A DNA stretch of 64,000 nucleotides, from NCBI GenBank assembly GCA_013364255.1, contig CP054936.1, positions 1,764,753-1,828,752 on the forward strand. Reading direction: 5' to 3'. Source of the DNA: Streptomyces seoulensis. GTDB lineage: Bacteria > Actinomycetota > Actinomycetes > Streptomycetales > Streptomycetaceae. Below are positions 32,854-41,225 of this stretch, piece by piece (positions within the stretch are counted from its first letter, which is position 1; the number at the start of each line of letters is the position of its first letter). The translations under genes and the position numbers were made by a program. The notes beneath the pieces are model-generated. The model saw only the letters and a list, made by a program, of their open reading frames with translations. It ran no database searches and was not told the DNA's origin.

Positions 32854-35791
32854 GTACGCCCTCCTCGACCCGCGCGACCAACGCGGCGCGGCGCTCGGCG
32901 TACTCCTGGGCGCCCGTGATCCGTGAGAGCAGTTCCAGCGCGTGCCCGGCCGACTCGTGCAGGCCGTGCGCCTCCGCCCGCCCGGCGGACTCCTCCAGTT
33001 CCGCCAGGGCCTCGGCGGTGCGGCCGAGCTGCCACAGGGCCTGTCCGCACTGCAGGCGCAGCCACACCCATCCGGCGACCTCCTCCTCCGCGCGGGTCAG
33101 CGTGAGCGCCTGCCGGACGCGCGCCAGCGCCTGCTCGGGCCGGCCGCCGTCGAGAGCCATCCGGGCGAGATGCTGAAGGGCCAGGCGCTGGCTGGGCAGA
33201 TGCCCGCAGTGGACCGCCAGCGCCAGTCCGCGCAGACACGCGGCCTGGGCCCGCCGGGCCTCACCGGCCCGGGCGTACGCCATGCCGAGGTTGATCCGGG
33301 CCGTGGCCTCGGAGACCGGGTCCACGGCCATCGCGGGGGCCGCCTCCAGGTGTCGCAGGGCCTCGGGCAGCCGGTCCTGCTCGATCAGCAGCCAGCCGAG
33401 CAGCGCCCGGACCCGCGACTCGCCGTCGCCGCCGGCCGCGTGCGGGTCACGCTGAGCGGAGTCGAGCGCGTCGGCCAGCAGGGGGCACCACTCGTCGCGC
33501 GGGCGAAGGATCATCAGCGGCCACTGAAGGATGCCCAGCCGCCACGCCTGCGCGTGCAGGCCCCCGGCACGGGCGGCGGCGACCGTCCGGGCGAGCAGTT
33601 TCCGCTGCTCGGCGTACCAGTGCAGGGCCTGGGGACGGGAGGTGAACTCCGGGCGGGTGAAGGGCAGCCAGGTCTCGGGCGGCAGGGCGCAGCACACCTG
33701 TGACGAGGGTTCGGCGGCCTCGGTGGCGGCCAGGCAGGTGCGCAGCAGCAGATCGACCAGCCGCCGCAGCGCGCCCTGAGCGTCCGGCCCCGCCACGGCG
33801 TCCTCGGATCGCGGGGCGGTGGTGCGGACGTAGAGGCGGATCATGTCGTGCAGGGACCAGTGACCGTCGCGTTCCTCCACCACGAGGTGGGCGCCGGCCA
33901 GGGTGTCGAGCGCGCCCAGGGCGGCATCCTCGGTGGCCCCGGCCAGGGCCGCCGCCGCGTGGACGTCGATGCGACCGCCCGGGTGCGACGCCAGCGCGTA
34001 CAGCATCCGGCGGTCCTGGGGCGCGACGTGCCGCAGCGAGGTGCCGAGGGCGGCGCGCGGCCCCCGGTCGTCCACGGACAGCAGGGCCAGTCTGCGGTCG
34101 TCGTCCAGGAGTTGTGCGGCCATCCCATCGAGGGAGGTGTCCGGCTGGTAGGCCAGCCGGGCCGCCACCACCCGCAGGGCCAGCGGCAGTCCTCCGCACA
34201 GTCCGGCCAGGCGCCGTGCGGCGGCGGGCTCGGCGGCGATCCGCCGCGATCCGAGTACGGAGACCAGCAGCGCCGCGGATTCGCCGTCGTCCAGGATGCC
34301 GACCGGTACGGGCCGGGCCGCCTCGGAGACGATCAGACCCCCCAGCCGGTCCCGTGAGGTGACCAGGGTGACGCAGCCGGCTCCGCCGGGCAGCAGGGGG
34401 CGCACGTGTGCCGAGGAGCCCGCGTCGTCGAGCACCACCAGGACGCGCCGGTCGGCGGTCAGCTCCCGGTAGAGCGCACCCGCACCCTCCGCCGAGTCCG
34501 GGATGTCCTCCGGGGCCACTCCGAGCCGCCGCAGGAAGCCGTGGAGCACGAGTTCCCCGTCCGCCGGGCCGTGCGCCCCGAAGCCGGCCAGATCCGCGAA
34601 GAGCAGGCCGTCGGGGAACCTGCCGGCGTTCTGGTGGGCCCAGTACACGGCCAGCGCTGTCTTGCCGACGCCCGCGGGGCCCGTGACCAGGCAGACAGGT
34701 GCGTCCTCCGCGGTCAGCGCGTCCAGCCGGGCCAGCTGGGCCGCGCGCCCGGTGAATCCTCCCGGAGAGCGCGGCAGGGAACCCCGTCCTCCGAAGGCAC
34801 GGGTACGCGACGCCGGGGGCGCGCAGGTCGGCGGCCCGGCCGGGGACGGCAGCCGGGCCGGAGTCACCGGCTCGGCCGGAGTCACCGGCTCGGCCTGAGT
34901 CTCCGGCCCGGAGGAGGACGGCAGCTCGCCCGGCCACGGCGACGCGCCCGGCAACGGCAATGCGCCCGGGGACGACGGTCCGGCTGCCGGGCACGACGAC
35001 GCATCCGGTGACTGCGGCCGGGCCGGGGATGGTCGCGTGCGGCGCGGGGCGGGCGGTCCGTCGCGCAGTACCTCTTCGAATGCCTGGGTGAGGCGCGGCC
35101 CGGGACACACGCCCAGCTCGTCGGCGAGGAGCCGCCGCGTGTGATGGAAGCGCTCCACGGCCTGCGCCCGCCGCCCCGAGCGGTGGAGTGCCAGGATCAG
35201 GGCGGCCACCAGCGACTCGCGCAGCGGATAGGCGGCGATCTCGGCGTCCAGTTCGGCGGCCGCCCGCTCGTACTGCCCCAGCGTGCCGTACGCGTCGGCC
35301 AGCCGCTCCACCGCGCCGACCCGCTCCTCCTCCAGGGCGCGGGCCGCGTCCAGCAGCAGGGGACCGGCGGTGGTGCCGGTGAGGGCGGGCCCCTGCCACA
35401 GTGCCAGTGCCCGGTGCAGCAGCTGCACCGCCTCGGTGTCCGGCCGCGATCTGGCTTGCCGCACCAGCTCCTTGAACCGGGCACTGTCCACCCGGTCCGC
35501 AGGCGTGCGCAGTTCATAGGCACCGGTATGGGTGACGAGCTCCACGCCGTGCCCAGCGCCGCCCGAGCCTTCGATGAGGCCGCGCAGGTGGGAGACGTGG
35601 CCCTGGACGACCGAGCGCGCCCGGACCGGCGGCTCCCCCTCCCACAGCGCCTTGCCCAGGGCCGACACGGGAACGGGCCGGTTCGGCAGCAACAGCAGGG
35701 CGGCCAGCAGACTGCACCGCTTGGGCGGGCCGAGTGTCAGACGGCCCGATTTCGTGACGATCCCCACCGTCCCCAAAAGCTTGAACTCCAC
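32843..35791 (-). CDS. AfsR-type SARP regulator (SARP-NBARC-TPR)
   Basis: This 982-aa transcriptional activator has the full AfsR layout. Residues 1-95 are an OmpR-like winged helix (VEFKLLGTVGIVTKSGRLTL, QGHVSHLRGLIEG). The bacterial transcriptional activation domain is at about 100-245 (DSARFKELVRQARS, ALILALHRSGRRAQAVERFH). A Pro/Ser-rich linker of about 90 residues follows, then an NB-ARC ATPase with intact Walker A GPAGVGKT (371-378) and Walker B VLVVLDD, and C-terminal TPR-like helices. GTG 35791 is chosen because GGAGGAGG precedes it; the open frame continues to 35842. It directly precedes three exported-protein genes on the same strand, and an 11-bp repeat array lies at the junction, so it probably activates them. 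A 22-bp repeat lies upstream of its own start. Confidence 0.95.
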   Translation of the reverse strand: MEFKLLGTVGIVTKSGRLTLGPPKRCSLLAALLLLPNRPVPVSALGKALWEGEPPVRARSVVQGHVSHLRGLIEGSGGAGHGVELVTHTGAYELRTPADRVDSARFKELVRQARSRPDTEAVQLLHRALALWQGPALTGTTAGPLLLDAARALEEERVGAVERLADAYGTLGQYERAAAELDAEIAAYPLRESLVAALILALHRSGRRAQAVERFHHTRRLLADELGVCPGPRLTQAFEEVLRDGPPAPRRTRPSPARPQSPDASSCPAAGPSSPGALPLPGASPWPGELPSSSGPETQAEPVTPAEPVTPARLPSPAGPPTCAPPASRTRAFGGRGSLPRSPGGFTGRAAQLARLDALTAEDAPVCLVTGPAGVGKTALAVYWAHQNAGRFPDGLLFADLAGFGAHGPADGELVLHGFLRRLGVAPEDIPDSAEGAGALYRELTADRRVLVVLDDAGSSAHVRPLLPGGAGCVTLVTSRDRLGGLIVSEAARPVPVGILDDGESAALLVSVLGSRRIAAEPAAARRLAGLCGGLPLALRVVAARLAYQPDTSLDGMAAQLLDDDRRLALLSVDDRGPRAALGTSLRHVAPQDRRMLYALASHPGGRIDVHAAAALAGATEDAALGALDTLAGAHLVVEERDGHWSLHDMIRLYVRTTAPRSEDAVAGPDAQGALRRLVDLLLRTCLAATEAAEPSSQVCCALPPETWLPFTRPEFTSRPQALHWYAEQRKLLARTVAAARAGGLHAQAWRLGILQWPLMILRPRDEWCPLLADALDSAQRDPHAAGGDGESRVRALLGWLLIEQDRLPEALRHLEAAPAMAVDPVSEATARINLGMAYARAGEARRAQAACLRGLALAVHCGHLPSQRLALQHLARMALDGGRPEQALARVRQALTLTRAEEEVAGWVWLRLQCGQALWQLGRTAEALAELEESAGRAEAHGLHESAGHALELLSRITGAQEYAERRAALVARVEEGVPRA

Positions 35792-35931
35792 CGTGCCTCC
35801 TCCGCGCTTCCCTGTGATGCGAAGAGGGAAGCCGGGTGACACTCGGTTGTCGGACCACGGGAACGCGCCATCTCAGCACCAGAAACGGCCAGATGAGAGC
35901 CGTAGGCGGGTCATGCAGGGGCCGTCTACGA

Positions 35932-36000
35932 GTCGGACGGGGCCGCATGCAGGTCGGACGGGGGCTGCACGCGGGTCGGACGGGGGTCGCATGCGGGTCG
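35932..36000. repeat. 22-bp tandem repeat upstream of the SARP gene
   Basis: The block GTCGGACGGGG recurs at 35932, 35953 and 35975, with a further GTCG at 35997, spacing 21-22 bp (two helical turns). It lies 140-210 bp upstream of the SARP start codon. It could be a regulator binding array or a simple local duplication. Confidence 0.6.
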
Positions 36001-36015
36001 TGTACCGCCGCCCGC

Positions 36016-36174
36016 GCCGCGCTCCTCGGCCTCGTCGCCCAACTCGGCCGCCTCGTGCGCCACCACGACTCGGCCGCCCGCGCCCTCACCCTGTCCCTGA
36101 AGTTCGCCGGTGGCACCTCGTGGGAGAAGCCCCGCCGCCTGCCCGCATGGTCAGGGCACGACGGGGACCTGCGC
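36016..36174 (+). pseudogene. DNA polymerase IV (DinB) C-terminal fragment
   Basis: About 53 codons read ALLGLVAQLGRLVRHHDSAA, RALTLSLKFAGGTSWEKPRR and LPAWSGHDGDLR, matching the little-finger domain of Y-family polymerase IV. The catalytic domain is absent, and the frame has neither start nor stop of its own. It is a leftover of a dinB gene. Confidence 0.7.
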
Positions 36175-36189
36175 ACCGAAGAGCGGGTG

Positions 36190-36420
36190 CCCGGCTTCCG
36201 ATTCTTCCGTGTCCATCCGGCTCATCCGGGGGGACTGGTGGCTCTACGTGACGTCCGGCTGCTGGGAGGTGACGCGGCACGACGGTCACGGGAGCGAGTT
36301 CTTCCTGGCGGCGCCCGGTGACGACTGGGCCAAGGCTTTGGAAACCCTCTTCGACGAGCACGCGATCGACCCGGTCGACCCGGTCGACCCCCAGACAGCC
36401 TCCGTCGTCCAACCCACCTG
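36190..36420 (+). pseudogene. Suppressor-of-fused-like (SUFU) gene fragment
   Basis: A segment reading VPGFRFFRVH in one frame passes into another frame as RGDWWLYVTSGCWEVTRHDG and HGSEFFLAAPGDDW, resembling the core of bacterial SUFU-like proteins (YVSxGCW ... DGHGxEFxLxAP). The ends are lost and a short GACCCGGTC repeat follows near 36370. SUFU domains are often immunity proteins in polymorphic toxin loci, but this copy is broken. Confidence 0.5.
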
Positions 36421-36510
36421 ATGCTCCCCGTGCGACGAGACACCCGTACGAACTCCGCGCCGTAGCTGATGTGAAGCCGACCGCCGAAAGTTCGGTCGAT
36501 CCCTGGCGCG

Positions 36511-36936
36511 TTGGTGGTCCAAGGAAGGACGTCGCGAAACGGCTGGTATTACCAGGGCTTGCAGGAAGAGACCGCACGCTCCGCGATCGACACGTTCATC
36601 TCCGCGTTCAACGCCTCGGACGACAGCTATGTGACTGCCCTGCTCTCCCAGGCCCTGACCTCAGACGTGGTCTTCTGGGGGCCGTTGGGTCGCAGCGAAG
36701 GAATCGCGGCGGTCGAGCGATTCGTGCTGGACATCAGGCGCCACCCGGCGGGGACCGGCACGATGGTGCGCTGCTCAGCGGTGGACATGCCTGACGAATG
36801 GGCCCGGTACCAGTGGGTCTTCACCACTCCTGGTGGCGGCCCCCGCCTGACGGGAACGGACGTCGTCCATCTGCGACGGAGCCTCATCGACCAGGTCATC
36901 GTCTTCGCGGGGGAGATCGAGCCGTCCGCCTCCTGA
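36511..36936 (+). CDS. SnoaL-like/NTF2 fold protein
   Basis: A frame of 141 codons encodes a compact NTF2-like protein: SAIDTFISAFNASDDSYVTA, ALTSDVVFWGPLGRSEGIAA VERF (in two parts), then strands GTGTMVRCSAVDMPDEWARY, QWVFTTPGGGPRLTGTDVVH and DQVIVFAGEIE. Members act as ketosteroid isomerase-like enzymes, cyclases or small-molecule binders. The start is uncertain: TTG 36511, GTG 36514 or a later TTG are possible, with AAGGAAGG inside the first codons. No specific role is evident. Confidence 0.7.
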   Translation: MVVQGRTSRNGWYYQGLQEETARSAIDTFISAFNASDDSYVTALLSQALTSDVVFWGPLGRSEGIAAVERFVLDIRRHPAGTGTMVRCSAVDMPDEWARYQWVFTTPGGGPRLTGTDVVHLRRSLIDQVIVFAGEIEPSAS

Positions 36937-37290
36937 GTCATCCTTCTGTCACTGTCCTCCTCCGGAACTTGCCCCCTCGGCGTTCGGGAGCCGCGGTTGA
37001 CGGTTACTGAGGTTTTCAGGGCGGGGCCGGGTCTGTGCGGGTGAGTCCGGCGGCGGTGAGGCATCCGTCGATGAGATGAGGCCGGAGCTGGAGCCTGCGT
37101 ACTCCACCGCAGTCCGGTACGCCACCAACGCCGTCAGCGCGCTCTCGCCGCTTTTCCGCCGCTCACCGTGCTGCCGCCTCCCGCCCCCATGCTCACGGGA
37201 AACGGCAACGCACGGCAGCAGGCCCGGTCGATGCTGTGTGCAGAGCGTCAAGCCACAGGAAATCCGTTGTCGTGCCACCTTTGAGACCGC
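36937..37290. other. Intergenic stretch with no supported gene
   Basis: Frames here are short and lack starts with ribosome binding sites. No repeat or hairpin of note was seen. Confidence 0.4.
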
Positions 37291-37812
37291 ATGCTTCGGG
37301 GTGTGATCCCTGAAGACGACCTCCCCTACGCCACCGTCACCACACGCGTCACAGTGCGCGATCTGCTGCCTCAGGACTTGCCGGCGTGCACTTGGTCCGG
37401 CACAGCCACCCACCTGCGCCATGTGGAGCGAGAGCTGACACGCGCCGCGGCGGGCGAGGTGGACTACCTGGCCGTATGTACCCCTGTGAACCTGCCGGTG
37501 GCGATCGGCGGCATCGACTATCAGGTCACGCGGGAAACCGGAACCTTGTGGCAACTCGCCGTGCTGCCCGCGCTGCAGTCCTGCGGCTTGGGAACACTGC
37601 TCGTCCGCGCTGCCGAACGACGAATCCGGGACCGCGGGCTGCGCAGGGCCGAACTCGCTGTGGAAGAGGACAACTCCCGGGCACGCGCCCTGTACGAGCG
37701 TCTGGGCTACGTCGCACACGGCCGCGAACAAGACGCTTGGGACGAGGAAGGGCCTGACGGATCGATCCACCGCCACGAGACGATGTGCATCCTCATGCGA
37801 AAGAGCCTATGA
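37291..37812 (+). CDS. GNAT family N-acetyltransferase
   Basis: This 173-aa acetyl-CoA-dependent transferase has the N-terminal strand VTVRDLLPQDLPACTW, then YLAVCTPVNLPVAIGGIDYQ, followed by the acetyl-CoA loop LAVLPALQSCGLGTLLVRAA ERR (in two parts). It ends with LAVEEDNSRARALYERLGYV, the classic motif B with NSRARALYERLGY. The domain is complete. The substrate, which may be an amine, antibiotic or ribosomal protein, cannot be told. Confidence 0.9.
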   Translation: MLRGVIPEDDLPYATVTTRVTVRDLLPQDLPACTWSGTATHLRHVERELTRAAAGEVDYLAVCTPVNLPVAIGGIDYQVTRETGTLWQLAVLPALQSCGLGTLLVRAAERRIRDRGLRRAELAVEEDNSRARALYERLGYVAHGREQDAWDEEGPDGSIHRHETMCILMRKSL

Positions 37813-38303
37813 CTGCTCTTGTGGCGCAGGTCAGCGAGGTGGTTTGACGAGGCGAAGCTCCCTTCTGCGCGTCGTCGGCGCCCAGGAGCGTGGCGGCGGT
37901 GACGCCCTGCTCCTACGGGCTGCGGCGGAATGGGTGGAGCTGTCCCTCGGCGACCTTGCGGCTGGACTGTAGGTGTTCGGCGATCTCGCCCTGGGTTTCA
38001 CAGGCCACCGTGCGTGCAAGGATTGCCCGCACCTCGCGACCAGCAAGGCGCAGTACATCTTCCAGCGCAGCCCACACGACTCCGCCTGGGCCAGGATGTC
38101 CGGCTGCCGCCAACTCAAGACGAGCGCAGAGTTCGGTCAGGGGTCGCGCAGGACCGGGCCGCAGCCGCTTGATGCGCCGCGTTCCTCCGACTCGGCCGCT
38201 CACTCACCGCGTGAAGCACTCATCCACACTTGACCTCAAGTCCAGTCGAGTTTTTAGGGTCGATCTCGTCGAACTGGCTCAGACAACGACAGGGGTTTCG
38301 GCC
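37813..38303. other. Stretch with possible decayed gene, nothing certain
   Basis: A minus-strand frame around 37920-38200 has protein-like text (GVVWAALEDVLRLAGREVRA, ARTVACETQGEIAEHLQSSR) and reasonable codon use, then stops; a further piece, EQGVTAATLLGADDAQ, follows in frame after the stop. It could be a broken regulatory or Clp-N-like protein, but I cannot support an assignment. Confidence 0.3.
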
Positions 38304-38762
38304 GTGGAGTACTCGCACAGTGACACCGAGCTGATCAAACAGCCCATCGGCTACTGGAGTTGGGCGGCCTACAAGGCCGTCATCGCCCGCACCCGGGCCG
38401 CCCTCGCCGGGATCGGCACCACCCAACCGCAGTGGTGGGCCCTCGCACAAGTCGCAGGCGCCGACAGCGTCAAGTCCCGTGATGAAGTGTCCCGCATCCT
38501 TCGGAACTATCTCGACACCGGCCCGGAAACCATGGAGTCGGAGATCGACACGATCATCGCCCAGGGCTGGATCATCGAGGATGCCGAGGGACGCCTGAGC
38601 ATCACAGCTGAGGGCAGAGCGTTCTACGACAAGGCCGCGGCCCTTCAGGACGAGCTCTGGGCGGAACGGCACGCAGATATCTCCGACGAGGAGTACCTGA
38701 CCACCCTCAAGGTGCTGCAGCGGTTCATCCACAATACGGGTGGACGAGCTTGGCACCACTGA
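38304..38762 (+). CDS. MarR family transcriptional regulator
   Basis: This 152-aa winged-helix regulator has an N-terminal dimerisation helix (IGYWSWAAYKAVIARTRAAL), then the DNA-binding region (QPQWWALAQVAGADSVKSRD EVSRILR, in two parts), the wing (ESEIDTIIAQGWIIEDAEGR LSITAEGRAFYD) and the C-terminal dimerisation helix. The GTG start at 38304 is preceded by AGGGG. The target genes are unknown. The neighbours are a GNAT gene and a region of gene debris. Confidence 0.85.
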   Translation: MEYSHSDTELIKQPIGYWSWAAYKAVIARTRAALAGIGTTQPQWWALAQVAGADSVKSRDEVSRILRNYLDTGPETMESEIDTIIAQGWIIEDAEGRLSITAEGRAFYDKAAALQDELWAERHADISDEEYLTTLKVLQRFIHNTGGRAWHH

Positions 38763-38799
38763 GCTTGACGTTTATCGTCCGTGGTCGAACATGCCGAAC

Positions 38800-38988
38800 T
38801 CAGGGGCGGCCGTCCGGCTGTCCGGGGTGACTCTCGGACCGTGACCACGGCGAGGTCTCGTGACAGGCCGTTTCCAGCCGCGTCTCGGGGACGAACCGGT
38901 GCCTGGGCACCTCGCGCAACGCCGCTCGGACCTCCGGCGAGGGCACCGAGCCCTTGCTGATCACGGCGTCCGTCATCCGCTCGCGCAC
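38800..38988 (-). pseudogene. Protein-L-isoaspartate methyltransferase N-terminal fragment
   Basis: The first ~45 residues (MTDAVISKGSVPSPEVRAAL, REVPRHRFVPETRLETAC) match the N-terminal helix region of L-isoaspartyl O-methyltransferases. The SAM-binding Rossmann domain that should follow is replaced by unrelated sequence and a stop. It is a truncated remnant whose 5' end overlaps the NUDIX gene end. Confidence 0.6.
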
Positions 38989-39377
38989 CGGACCGCCTCA
39001 GTCGCTTCCCCAGGCACCGGCGAGCCGGCGGGGGAGCACAGGTAGGAGTGAACCGGAGGGAGGCCCCGCAGCCCCCCGGGCCACACCGCGGCCAGAGCCT
39101 GAGCGCTGGGCGCGAGAATTCTCCCGAGAGCCGCCAGGGTGTTCAGGTCGTGGAACTCCCAGCGTACGAAGCGGTGCGGCTCGGGCAGCGCGAGTTCACC
39201 GTCCCAGCGGGCGACGCGGACCACGGCGGTGACCCGGCGTACGTCCAGCCGGTCGTCGTGCAACACGGTGATGACGTAGGCGTCGTCCACGCGCGCGGTC
39301 AGCCCGGTCTCCTCGGTCAACTCCCGCACGGCGGCCGCCGGCGCGGACTCGCCTGTCTCGATATGGCCACCGGGCAA
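38973..39377 (-). CDS. NUDIX hydrolase, N-terminus uncertain
   Basis: A complete NUDIX box is present: GGHIETGESAPAAAVRELTE ETGL (in two parts), fitting Gx5Ex7REUxEExGU. The strands VVRVARWDGELALPEPHRFV and a helix ALAALGRI-like C-terminus follow. NUDIX enzymes cleave nucleoside diphosphates linked to another moiety. The annotated TTG start at 39377 lies directly at LPGGH, which would omit the first beta strands. In-frame protein-like codons continue upstream to about 39450 (EPLTRRFLRLTGQKSTNPPA) but contain no normal start, so the 5' end may be damaged or use a rare start. Confidence 0.65.
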   Translation of the reverse strand: MPGGHIETGESAPAAAVRELTEETGLTARVDDAYVITVLHDDRLDVRRVTAVVRVARWDGELALPEPHRFVRWEFHDLNTLAALGRILAPSAQALAAVWPGGLRGLPPVHSYLCSPAGSPVPGEATEAVRCASG

Positions 39378-39636
39378 AGCAGGCGGGTTCGTCGATTTCT
39401 GGCCGGTGAGTCGCAGGAACCGACGCGTGAGTGGTTCACCGACAGCTATGAGTATGGCGGGTTCGCGGCCGAACGAGCTCGGGGCGAGCGGCCCGTCATT
39501 GCTGCAGTGTGTCTGGCTGGTCGGCGATCTGAGTGCCGTGGTCGGAACGGGCTTGACCTTGACGCTGGGTCAACCCTCCACCCTTCCGGGAGGAGCTTCC
39601 GCGCAGTCGCCTGGAACAGCTCCGCGAAGGAGGCAG

Positions 39637-40452
39637 ATGACCATGACAGCCCAATCGATCGCCGGTCCGGCGATTCGCGTGCAAGGTCTCAAGAAGTCGT
39701 ACGGGAAGCTCGAAGTGCTGCGCGGTGTGGACTTCGACGTGGCGCCGGGCAGCATCTTCGCCCTGCTCGGTTCCAACGGGGCGGGCAAGACCACGACCGT
39801 GAGGATCCTCGCCACGCTCCTGAAAGCCGACGCGGGGGCGGCGAGCGTCAATGGCTTCGACGTCGCCACGCAAGCGGCGAACGTGCGGGAGTCCATCAGT
39901 CTCACCGGGCAGTTCGCGGCCGTCGACGAGATCCTCAGCGGTCGGGAGAACCTCGCCCTGGTCGCCAGACTGCGCCACCTCAAGGACCCTGGCGCGACTG
40001 CAGATGACCTGCTGAGGCGTTTCTCGCTGAGCGAGGCGGGCGCGCGGCGAGTGTCCACGTATTCGGGTGGGATGCGCCGCAGGCTGGACATCGCGATGAG
40101 CCTCATCGGGAATTCGCCGGTGATTTTCCTGGACGAGCCGACGGCCGGACTCGACCCCGAGGCCCGCATCGAGGTGTGGGATGCGGTCAAGGAGCTCGCC
40201 GGCCACGGAACGACGGTGCTGCTCACCACGCAGTACCTGGACGAGGCCGAGCAGCTGGCCGACCGGATCGCGATCCTCCATCAGGGTCGGATCATCGTGA
40301 ACGGCACCCTCACCGAGCTCAAGCAACTCTTCCCGCCCGCCAAAGTCGAGTACGTCGAGAAGCAGCCGACTCTCGAGGAAATCTTTCTCGCAGTCATCGG
40401 CGGCAGCGACAAGAGCGACATCACTGGCACGACAACTGGGGGACGAGGATGA
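39637..40452 (+). CDS. ABC transporter ATP-binding protein, DrrA type
   Basis: This 271-aa ATPase subunit belongs to the daunorubicin-resistance (DrrA) class of drug exporters. Visible motifs are Walker A LLGSNGAGKTTT, the Q-loop with the DrrA-type QFAAVDEILSGRENL, the signature STYSGGMRRRLDIAMSL, Walker B VIFLDEPTAGLDP and the switch TTVLLTTQYLDEAEQL. ATG 39637 follows GAAGGAGG. Its stop overlaps the start of the permease gene (ATGA), so the two subunits are coupled. With the downstream MerR gene it forms a likely three-gene resistance operon. Confidence 0.95.
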   Translation: MTMTAQSIAGPAIRVQGLKKSYGKLEVLRGVDFDVAPGSIFALLGSNGAGKTTTVRILATLLKADAGAASVNGFDVATQAANVRESISLTGQFAAVDEILSGRENLALVARLRHLKDPGATADDLLRRFSLSEAGARRVSTYSGGMRRRLDIAMSLIGNSPVIFLDEPTAGLDPEARIEVWDAVKELAGHGTTVLLTTQYLDEAEQLADRIAILHQGRIIVNGTLTELKQLFPPAKVEYVEKQPTLEEIFLAVIGGSDKSDITGTTTGGRG

Positions 40453-41210
40453 CCACGTACTTCCTCAACGACACTGCCGCACTCACGGTGCGGACCCTGC
40501 GCCACGTCACACGCAGCATGGACACCATCATCACGACCGCCATCACGCCGGTCGCCATGATGCTGATGTTCGTCTACGTGTTCGGCGGCGCCATCGATAC
40601 CGGGGCGGTTCCGTACGTGAACTACATGCTGCCCGGCATCCTGCTCATGACCATCGCCTCAGGCATCTCCTACACCGCGTACCGGCTGTTCACCGATGTG
40701 AAGAGCGGCATCTTCGAACGATTCCAGTCCATGCCGATCGCTCGGTCGGGTGTGCTGTGGGCCCACGTCGTCACCTCTTTGGTCGCCAACCTGATCGCGC
40801 TCGTGCTCGTCGTGGGCGTCGCTGTGCTCATGGGCTTCCGCTCAGGGGCAGGCGTGTCGGCATGGCTCGCGGTCACCGGCATCCTGCTCCTGTTCACCCT
40901 GGCGCTGACCTGGCTCGCCGTGATCCCCGGGCTTTCTGCGTCGTCGGTCGAGGGCGCTGGCGCCTTCGCCTACCCCCTCATCTTCCTGCCGTTCGTCAGT
41001 TCGGCGTTCGTGCCCACAAAGACGATGCCCGGCCCAGTGCGCTGGTTCGCCGAACATCAGCCGGTGACATCGATCGTCAACACGATCCGCAACCTGTTCG
41101 CCCAGAAGCCGGTCGGCGACGACGTCTGGACCGCCCTCGCGTGGTGCGTCGGCATCCTCGTCGTGGCGTACATCTTCGCGATGGCCGCCTATCGCCGGAA
41201 GATCGCCTGA
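40449..41210 (+). CDS. ABC transporter permease, DrrB type
   Basis: This 253-aa ABC-2 type membrane subunit has six hydrophobic segments, including TTAITPVAMMLMFVYVFGGA, NLIALVLVVGVAVLMGF and LTWLAVIPGLSASSVEGAGA. The ABC-2 signature region AYPLIFLPFVSSAFVPTKTM and a family-typical end PVTSIVNTIRNLF are present. It overlaps the ATPase gene by four bases. Together they should export a hydrophobic drug or metabolite; the identity of the substrate is unknown. Confidence 0.95.
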   Translation: MTTYFLNDTAALTVRTLRHVTRSMDTIITTAITPVAMMLMFVYVFGGAIDTGAVPYVNYMLPGILLMTIASGISYTAYRLFTDVKSGIFERFQSMPIARSGVLWAHVVTSLVANLIALVLVVGVAVLMGFRSGAGVSAWLAVTGILLLFTLALTWLAVIPGLSASSVEGAGAFAYPLIFLPFVSSAFVPTKTMPGPVRWFAEHQPVTSIVNTIRNLFAQKPVGDDVWTALAWCVGILVVAYIFAMAAYRRKIA

Positions 41211-41225
41211 GGCAGTCTGAGACCC

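Noticed and set aside
37831..38220. Minus-strand gene of about 95 codons
   Set aside because: Some text is protein-like but it has a stop inside the apparent continuing domain, no clear start and no recognised family, so it is only mentioned as a possible remnant.
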